A DNA stretch of 6,228 nt. Origin: Campylobacterota bacterium. Lineage in GTDB: Bacteria > Campylobacterota > Campylobacteria > Campylobacterales > JAADDG01. The notes beneath the pieces were generated by a model. It saw only the letters and a list, made by a program, of their open reading frames with translations. It made no database searches and was not told the DNA's origin. A program made the translations under genes and the position numbers. The first letter of the stretch is position 1, and every line of letters begins with the position of its first letter. The stretch spans positions 1-6,228 of the forward strand of contig JAADDG010000126.1 in assembly GCA_013154075.1 (NCBI GenBank), read 5' to 3'. Below are positions 1-4,336 of this stretch, one piece after another.

Positions 1-815
1 TTTCCGCTTTGGAAAAATATCTTAGAGGCGTCACTTGAATAGAACAAAGCTCCGGTAGGGCAAAACTGCACGCACTCTCCGCAGTTTGTGCAAGAGTCGT
101 TTATCTCTTTTTTGACTATAAAAGGAAATCTCCCTTCAAAAACGCTTTTTTGAGAATTTTGCAAAAACTCTTTCAAAGCGCTTTTTAACAGCGTTAGTTT
201 CTTAGGAACCTCCGGTTTATGCTCTTTTTCGAAATCCTCTTTTTTAAACTCGAAATTCTTGATCTCTTTAAAGAATTTGCCAAAAAGCTCTCTTCTTGAG
301 AGTTTTTTCTCCTCTTTTTGGATCTTTATCTCTTTACCGCTCTCTATCGCTTTTAAAAAGGAGTTTGCAAGATCGACTCTCTTTTTAATAGACTCTAAGG
401 TTTTGCCCTCCATATTCAAAGAGCACCCTTCGCACTCTTTTAAATCCACAAAGATATCTTTATCTTTTTTCAAAGCCATATAGATGTAGTGGTGGGTATC
501 GAAAAAGCTAAGACAGGGAGAGTTTTTCTTGCAGGAAATCTCATCTTCATCTTTGTTTCGGAAAGTTAAAGCAAACTCTTCGGGATCGAAATTTTTGGAA
601 ACGAGAGCTTCGCTCGGACACACTCCCACGCACACTCCGCAGCCCGTGCACTCCTTCTCATCCAAAGAGATCTTGTTTTTTACTATATCAATAGCATTTA
701 CGGGACATATATCTATACACTCTTTGCACTGATTGTGATAGTATTCGTTTCTAAGACATCTTATTCTATCGAACAAAAACAGATCATTTTCTTGGATAAA
801 ATCAACCGCTCTCAT
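1..815 (-). CDS. Multi-cluster 4Fe-4S ferredoxin-like protein (3' end beyond window)
   Basis: An open frame runs from ATG at 815 to the window edge without a stop (271 full codons). The predicted protein is soluble and cytoplasmic, with no signal peptide or membrane segment. Cysteines fall into [4Fe-4S] patterns: C20-x9-C30-x2-C33-x3-C37-P; a canonical CxxCxxCxxxCP at C56/C59/C62/C66; and another at C242/C245/C248/C252. C95, C101, C128 and C131 could form a fourth site. Between the middle and last clusters lies a Lys/Glu-rich, probably helical linker (about 140-240). The start is supported by AAAGAGGG five bases upstream. The gene overlaps the chaperone gene by 14 bp, so the two are co-translated. 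By analogy with NapF-type ferredoxins beside molybdoenzymes, it may supply electrons or assist cofactor or Fe-S maturation; this role is inferred. It could equally be a general ferredoxin. The ferredoxin-type call is firm; the exact role is not. Confidence 0.88.
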   Translation of the reverse strand, partial: MRAVDFIQENDLFLFDRIRCLRNEYYHNQCKECIDICPVNAIDIVKNKISLDEKECTGCGVCVGVCPSEALVSKNFDPEEFALTFRNKDEDEISCKKNSPCLSFFDTHHYIYMALKKDKDIFVDLKECEGCSLNMEGKTLESIKKRVDLANSFLKAIESGKEIKIQKEEKKLSRRELFGKFFKEIKNFEFKKEDFEKEHKPEVPKKLTLLKSALKEFLQNSQKSVFEGRFPFIVKKEINDSCTNCGECVQFCPTGALFYSSDASKIFFQSG

Positions 816-1383
816 CCACGCCCTCTTTAAACTCTCTTACCAAAAGATCGTAATCGGCTATCAAAAATTCGGCCGCAAACTCGCAAAGCTCTCTATAAAA
901 AGGAGTTTCGGCCTCTCTTGCCACCGCCAAAAGGTATTGAGGCGCCCACTGCAAAAGATGGGTTTGCAAAAACTCTCTTGCGGCTCTATCCTCCTCTTTT
1001 AGAATAAGATTTTGCATAAAAGCAAACTCCAAAGCGATGTGATCGGGAGTTTGAATCTCGGTCTTATCCAAAAACAGATCATACCCGTGGTTGAAATAAA
1101 ACTGCATAACGGGATTTTGAAGTCCTACGAGAGCTTCGTCCTTATCGTCCAAAACGATCGATTCTATCGGATGAGCGTTTACCAAAAACAAAGAAGAGAA
1201 ATCGACATTGAGTCTATCCAAAATCTCCTCTTCGCTAAGTTTACCGAACCACTCTACGCTCTCTTCGCCCAAAGATTCCAAAATCCCCGTCTCTTTAAGA
1301 TCCCTAATCACGTTTAAATCGGCCTCTTTCGCAAACATTCTCGAAAGAAAGGCATAAATATAAACTCTTGTCTTTCTATCCAA
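802..1383 (-). CDS. TorD/DmsD-family molybdoenzyme assembly chaperone
   Basis: This 193-residue, probably all-helical cytoplasmic protein has the length and layout of TorD-family chaperones. Near the N-terminus is a Tyr-Ala-x-Leu-Ser-x-x-Phe segment (about residues 10-17). The middle carries NAHPIES and then PDHIALEFAFM, the family's hallmark P-D-H-x-x-x-E-x-x-F-M block, followed by FLQTHLLQW. Such proteins bind the Tat leader of their partner and hold the apo-enzyme until the molybdenum cofactor is inserted; SerD, DdhD, EbdD and ClrD do this job for the closest enzyme relatives. The partner here is inferred to be the alpha subunit encoded upstream. In relatives the chaperone gene lies among the structural genes, whereas here it follows a terminator and has its own promoter. 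The start is TTG: the frame has a stop at 1420-1422 and no ATG or GTG after it, and AAAAAGGG precedes the TTG by six bases. Confidence 0.9.
   Translation of the reverse strand: MDRKTRVYIYAFLSRMFAKEADLNVIRDLKETGILESLGEESVEWFGKLSEEEILDRLNVDFSSLFLVNAHPIESIVLDDKDEALVGLQNPVMQFYFNHGYDLFLDKTEIQTPDHIALEFAFMQNLILKEEDRAAREFLQTHLLQWAPQYLLAVAREAETPFYRELCEFAAEFLIADYDLLVREFKEGVDESG
821..828 (-). promoter_or_regulatory. Ribosome binding site of the ferredoxin-like gene
   Basis: The minus strand reads AAAGAGGG, five bases before the ATG at 815. It lies inside the 3' end of the chaperone gene. It fixes the ferredoxin start and suggests translational coupling across the 14-bp overlap. Confidence 0.7.
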
Positions 1384-1389
1384 AAAACA

Positions 1390-1397
1390 CCCTTTTT
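1390..1397 (-). promoter_or_regulatory. Ribosome binding site fixing the TTG start of the chaperone
   Basis: The minus strand reads AAAAAGGG, then six bases, then TTG at 1383-1381. The nearby GTG (1390-1388) is in another frame and reaches TAG after four codons, so TTG is the only workable start. Confidence 0.65.
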
Positions 1398-1418
1398 TAT
1401 CTCTTTTGAGTTTTGTAC

Positions 1419-1424
1419 ATTATA
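1419..1424 (-). promoter_or_regulatory. Probable -10 box for the chaperone-ferredoxin unit
   Basis: A perfect TATAAT on the minus strand, preceded by TTTAGGT, lies about 35 bases before the chaperone start. Transcription would begin near 1410-1413 and give a leader of roughly 30 bases containing the ribosome binding site. No convincing TTGACA -35 box sits at the usual distance; weak -35 boxes are common in epsilonproteobacterial sigma-70 promoters. The box directly abuts the outer arm of the palindrome at 1425. Confidence 0.55.
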
Positions 1425-1589
1425 ACCTAAATTATGCAACTCTCATTCGCAGGTGCTTCGCACACTTCGTGACGAGTCGAAAAATCTAAAAACCGCAAAC
1501 GCAAGCGCCCTTCGGGTTTGGTGCGGTTTTTTTAACGATTTTTCTCCTCTTGCTCTCGCAATGCTTATTCGAGTTTGCATAATTTAGGT
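1425..1589. repeat. 165-bp imperfect palindromic intergenic element
   Basis: The two halves are inverted copies over much of their length. The outermost 15 bases (1425-1439) are perfectly complementary to 1575-1589 and pairing continues for three bases past a one-base bulge. An 8-bp middle arm pairs 1479-1486 with 1537-1544, and a 10-bp inner arm pairs 1488-1497 with 1522-1531. Short local hairpins built on CTTCG occur at 1453-1463, 1463-1471 and 1509-1516. No coding frame explains it. It could be a MITE-like element, a transcribed structured RNA, or a boundary element between the two transcription units. The inverted repeat is seen directly; its nature is unknown. Confidence 0.7.
1488..1533. 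terminator. Bidirectional terminator-like hairpin at the palindrome core
   Basis: Ten base pairs (1488-1497 with 1522-1531) plus three more after a bulge form a GC-containing stem whose loop region holds CCTTCGGG. The plus strand continues into seven T's (1527-1533). The minus strand leaves the stem through five T's and soon meets another T-run. No plus-strand gene lies upstream, so it would act either as a back-up stop for the molybdoenzyme operon or as the 3' end of a plus-strand small RNA. Confidence 0.55.
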
Positions 1590-1606
1590 AAAAGAAAAAC
1601 AAAACT

Positions 1607-1647
1607 AAAAAAAGATAATTCCCGACGGCATAAGCCGTCAAGAATTA
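1607..1647 (-). terminator. Rho-independent terminator of the molybdoenzyme operon
   Basis: On the minus strand a 14-bp stem with a TTAT loop spans 1647-1616. Its core is GACGGC/GCCGTC and it includes two G-U pairs. It is followed at once by TCTTTTTTT (1615-1607). The stem begins with the TAA stop codon of the small exported protein. The plus strand lacks a T-run after the hairpin, so it acts on the minus strand only. Confidence 0.88.
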
Positions 1648-2046
1648 CAAACATCCTTTGAAAAAGGATTTTTTAGGAGGCGGAGGAGCTTTGAACTCAT
1701 GGGCGATGATAGTATCACCCTTTAATTCTCCTATGAAAGTTACTTCATTTCTGTTGATAGCCTCGTCAAGCTCGTGTCTTGGAATCCCGTCAAGCTTGAT
1801 TTTATACGTTTTTAGATCGTCATGCACGTATAAAACAAGCTCCTCTTTTATTTTGTCTCCGAAATTCCAATGCTTAAAACATCCTCCCTCTCCGCAAACT
1901 ACGCTCTCAAGCCTACAATCTGCGAAATAGCCGTTTTCAGCACACCATGCGGTCGTGAAAAATCCCTTTTTCTCGGCCATATCCTCGCCCGCAAAAGATA
2001 GTGTGGAGATAGCCAAAACAGATAATCCTATCAAAAATCTTTTCAT
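1645..2046 (-). CDS. Small exported cysteine-rich protein, function unknown
   Basis: I do not recognise this 133-residue protein. It starts with a clear Sec signal peptide (KR, a hydrophobic run, then LSFA, cleavage likely after residue 19), so it acts in the periplasm. The mature part has five cysteines (C35, C44, C51, C56, C132), four of them clustered near the N-terminus, and no CxxCH heme site. Residues about 68-118 alternate like beta strands and end in a VTFIGELKGDTI-like stretch reminiscent of small OB-fold domains; this is only an impression. A PPPP linker leads to a C-terminal KKSFFKGCL that echoes KKGFF...WC at residues 26-35. The ATG overlaps the gamma-subunit stop (ATGA) and GGAGG lies seven bases upstream. 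As last gene of the operon it may be an accessory subunit, metal-binding or maturation factor of the enzyme. Confidence 0.88.
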   Translation of the reverse strand: MKRFLIGLSVLAISTLSFAGEDMAEKKGFFTTAWCAENGYFADCRLESVVCGEGGCFKHWNFGDKIKEELVLYVHDDLKTYKIKLDGIPRHELDEAINRNEVTFIGELKGDTIIAHEFKAPPPPKKSFFKGCL

Positions 2047-3242
2047 TTCTCAACCTCCGCTTTTAGAGTCTGCAAGAAGGCGATCAGATCGTCTTGCGAT
2101 TTTTTATCCAAATGGGAGAATGGAGGCATCGTAGATTGTCTATGTCCTTTATCATCCACGGTGTACCATTCGAAATTTTTATGAGCGTTTCTGTTATATC
2201 CCGGAACCACAACCGCGGAAGGATCCACAATAGACTCTCTTAAATAAGCGGCAGTGGAGTATCCTCCGATATTGGAGAGATTAGGTGCCATAAATTTTGG
2301 AGCATTTTGCTCTTTGCCGTAGTTATGGCAAGCCGCGCAGTTCTCTTTAGCTATTTTCTCTCCGTTTTTCACATCGCCTTGCACTTTTTGCAAAACGGCT
2401 TTGGCAAAATTCTCTCCCTCTTTGGATAAAACCACAGGCTCCCAAGAAGAGAGGAATTTCAAACCGTCTCTATTTAGCTTATCTCCGTCCCAAACGGCGA
2501 AAGCTACGGCTATTGCAGGTTTGTTTAAATCCAGATACTCGTCATTTGTGGCTCTGGCTACCATACCTTTCCATTTACCGTCTTTATACTTCATTCCGGC
2601 TTTGGCTTTCAACTTCTCGCCTTTGATCTCGGTCATCGATCTAAAACCTTGAGATACGAAAACTTTCTCATAATCTCTATTGGCCAAAGAGTCCACTTTC
2701 TTCTCGAATTTCTCCACATCTTTCGCAAAATTGTTCGTATTGTGAACGTTTACCTGCATAGAGACGTCTTTATTGCCGTTTGGCTCGTAAAATTTATCCA
2801 CCGCTTTTTGAAGATGAATAACTACCTCTCTGCCTTCATTTCCCATTCCTATATAAGGAAGCTTGTTTGGATCGGTAATATTGGTAAACTGAACCGCAAA
2901 CCCGTCCGCGTAAGAAGTGGAGCTGTAGCCTTTTTGAACGCTTTTTGTTCCATCTGCCCACTCTATCAAAAAGGCTATTCTTTTGCCGTTATACAAAGCT
3001 TTCACTTTAGCTCTTTTGGCCTTGTCGTCTTTGTTAAGCTCGTTAGCCTTTTTGTCGTTTAGAATAATGGTTGTTTGCGGATACAAAATCACCTCCGCCG
3101 CTTTCGCTTTCTCCCATACGGGAGAGTCGCATTTAATATTATCTAAAGAAGCGGAGACCTTTTTAGCTACGATCGTATCGGCCAAAAGCGCACCAGCGCT
3201 CAATACCCCTATGCTAAGTGTAGTTGCTATAAATTTTTTCAT
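2043..3242 (-). CDS. Gamma subunit: heme b domain fused to cytochrome c domain
   Basis: This 399-residue periplasmic electron-transfer subunit begins with a Sec signal peptide (cleavage probably after the Ala at 21). Residues about 30-275 resemble the EbdC/DdhC/SerC heme b domain. M133 in YIGMGNEGREV and K262 in RDGLKFLSSW correspond to the Met and Lys that ligate heme b in EbdC, a match made from memory. Residues about 285-399 form a class I-like cytochrome c domain with C302-x-x-C305-H306; M372 in STMPPF or M318 could be the sixth ligand. EbdC, DdhC and SerC have only the heme b part (roughly 200-240 residues). A two-heme b/c subunit is known in nitrite oxidoreductase NxrC of anammox bacteria. 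It likely links beta to periplasmic cytochromes. Start: ATG overlapping the beta stop by one base (TGATG), with AAGGCGG seven bases upstream. Confidence 0.92.
   Translation of the reverse strand: MKKFIATTLSIGVLSAGALLADTIVAKKVSASLDNIKCDSPVWEKAKAAEVILYPQTTIILNDKKANELNKDDKAKRAKVKALYNGKRIAFLIEWADGTKSVQKGYSSTSYADGFAVQFTNITDPNKLPYIGMGNEGREVVIHLQKAVDKFYEPNGNKDVSMQVNVHNTNNFAKDVEKFEKKVDSLANRDYEKVFVSQGFRSMTEIKGEKLKAKAGMKYKDGKWKGMVARATNDEYLDLNKPAIAVAFAVWDGDKLNRDGLKFLSSWEPVVLSKEGENFAKAVLQKVQGDVKNGEKIAKENCAACHNYGKEQNAPKFMAPNLSNIGGYSTAAYLRESIVDPSAVVVPGYNRNAHKNFEWYTVDDKGHRQSTMPPFSHLDKKSQDDLIAFLQTLKAEVEK
2054..2058 (-). promoter_or_regulatory. Ribosome binding site of the small exported protein
   Basis: A GGAGG on the minus strand sits seven bases before the ATG at 2046, inside the end of the gamma-subunit gene. 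This supports both the start choice and translation in its own right despite the 4-bp overlap. Confidence 0.75.
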
Positions 3243-4333
3243 CAGTGCACCGCCTTAAAGTGAGATATTTTCGTATGTTTACCCGCTTGATATCTATGAT
3301 CTACCGGCGCGAGTTTCATATTTTTCTGTTTGGCCACCTCTTGATAGTAGCCGTTGTCGAGTCTGAACATATCTTGATGCTGATAAGCGATCAAAATATC
3401 CATAAGCTCGCTCTCTCCCGTCTTCTTTCTCTTCTCTTTTTCGGCTTTTATGGTTTTTATGGCCTGATGAACCTCTTTTCCAAAAAGCTTCTCAAGCTCC
3501 TCTATAGGAATTCTGTTGCTTCCCTCTATAACTTTGCCGTTTGCATCGAATTTCGGAGGAGCTTCCACCGGAGGAACGTAATAGACGTTTGGCTGAGTAC
3601 CGTAATCGGCTCTCAAAGGAAGAGCTACTTTATATTTGTGAACAAGTTTATATACTTGTCCCTCTTCATCATCCAAAAAGCCTACGAATCTGATTCTTCC
3701 TACACACTGCTGAGCGCATGCCGGAGGGAGACCTTTCTCGATTCTCGGAAAGCATAGGATACACTTTTCGGATTTACTGATTTTGGGGTTGAAATAGATC
3801 TTTTTATACGGACATCCTGCTATACAGTATCTATATCCTTGACATCTGTCAAGATCCACCAAAACAACGCCGTCTTCCTCTCTTTTAAAGATCGCGTCTC
3901 TCGGACAAGCGCTTAGACAGCCGGGATTGGTACAGTGGTTACAGATTCTCGGAATATAGAAAAAGTAGTTGTCGTTTGGGAAATTTCCCGCACCTTCGTC
4001 CTCGTCCCAGTTCGGTCCCCAAGTAGGCTCTATATTGGGCTTAAACTCCTCTCCTTTGGCCAAACCTTCATAGTTGTAATCCCAAGGCACTCCGTAATCG
4101 CTCTCTATGGAAGGAACTATACCGGGTTGCAGATCTCCCGCGGCATCAAAACCACCTCCAAGCTCCATCCAGTTTTTAGGATATCCGGCACCGGGATAAG
4201 TCTCAACGTTGTTCCAATACATATATTCTCTACCGTTTCTATTGGTCCATTGTGTTTTACAGGCAACGGTACAGGTTTGACATCCGATACACTTATTCAA
4301 ATCCATAACCATTGCTAATTGTCTTTTTGACAT
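3242..4333 (-). CDS. Beta subunit: four-cluster Fe-S protein of type II DMSO reductase family
   Basis: This 363-residue protein closely resembles SerB, DdhB, ClrB, PcrB and EbdB (about 330-350 residues). Four cysteine groups are visible: C15/C18/C21/C25; C131/C134/C139/C143; C164/C170/C174 with Y167 where a fourth Cys would be; and C191/C194/C206/C210. The Tyr substitution marks the [3Fe-4S] cluster typical of the NarH/EbdB lineage, so one [3Fe-4S] and three [4Fe-4S] clusters are expected. The family landmarks NREGREYMYWNNVET-like (here GREYMYWNNVET), PTWGPNWDEDEGAG and REEDGVVLVD are present. It has no leader and should be exported folded with alpha through Tat. It passes electrons between alpha and the gamma heme b. 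The gene follows alpha by 3 bp; AGAGGGGG lies six bases before the ATG. The C-terminal tail beyond about residue 285 is Lys/Glu-rich and somewhat extended. Confidence 0.95.
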   Translation of the reverse strand: MSKRQLAMVMDLNKCIGCQTCTVACKTQWTNRNGREYMYWNNVETYPGAGYPKNWMELGGGFDAAGDLQPGIVPSIESDYGVPWDYNYEGLAKGEEFKPNIEPTWGPNWDEDEGAGNFPNDNYFFYIPRICNHCTNPGCLSACPRDAIFKREEDGVVLVDLDRCQGYRYCIAGCPYKKIYFNPKISKSEKCILCFPRIEKGLPPACAQQCVGRIRFVGFLDDEEGQVYKLVHKYKVALPLRADYGTQPNVYYVPPVEAPPKFDANGKVIEGSNRIPIEELEKLFGKEVHQAIKTIKAEKEKRKKTGESELMDILIAYQHQDMFRLDNGYYQEVAKQKNMKLAPVDHRYQAGKHTKISHFKAVH

Positions 4334-4336
4334 CCG

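Noticed and set aside
259..732. Plus-strand frames of 74 and 67 codons at the left end
   Set aside because: They are antisense to the ferredoxin-like frame, whose complete [4Fe-4S] motifs and good ribosome binding site make it the real gene.
1388..1390. GTG as an alternative start for the chaperone
   Set aside because: It is in a different frame from the chaperone and meets TAG after four codons.
1440..1600. tRNA or other known RNA gene in the gap
   Set aside because: The hairpins do not form a cloverleaf and no T-loop GTTCRANNC-type sequence or CCA end is visible; the region reads as nested inverted repeats.
1384..1644. Insertion sequence or transposase remnant
   Set aside because: The inverted arms are present, but there is no transposase-like frame and no clear flanking duplication, so only a non-autonomous element remains possible.
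1645..2046. Small protein as a cytochrome c
   Set aside because: It has five cysteines but no CxxCH motif, so covalent heme attachment of the usual kind is not supported.
2401..4318. Several plus-strand open frames (for example 2649-3062, 3245-3757 and 3935-4318)
   Set aside because: They lie antisense to strongly supported beta and gamma genes, have no domain logic or good ribosome binding sites, and arise from the purine-rich coding strand lacking stops on its complement.
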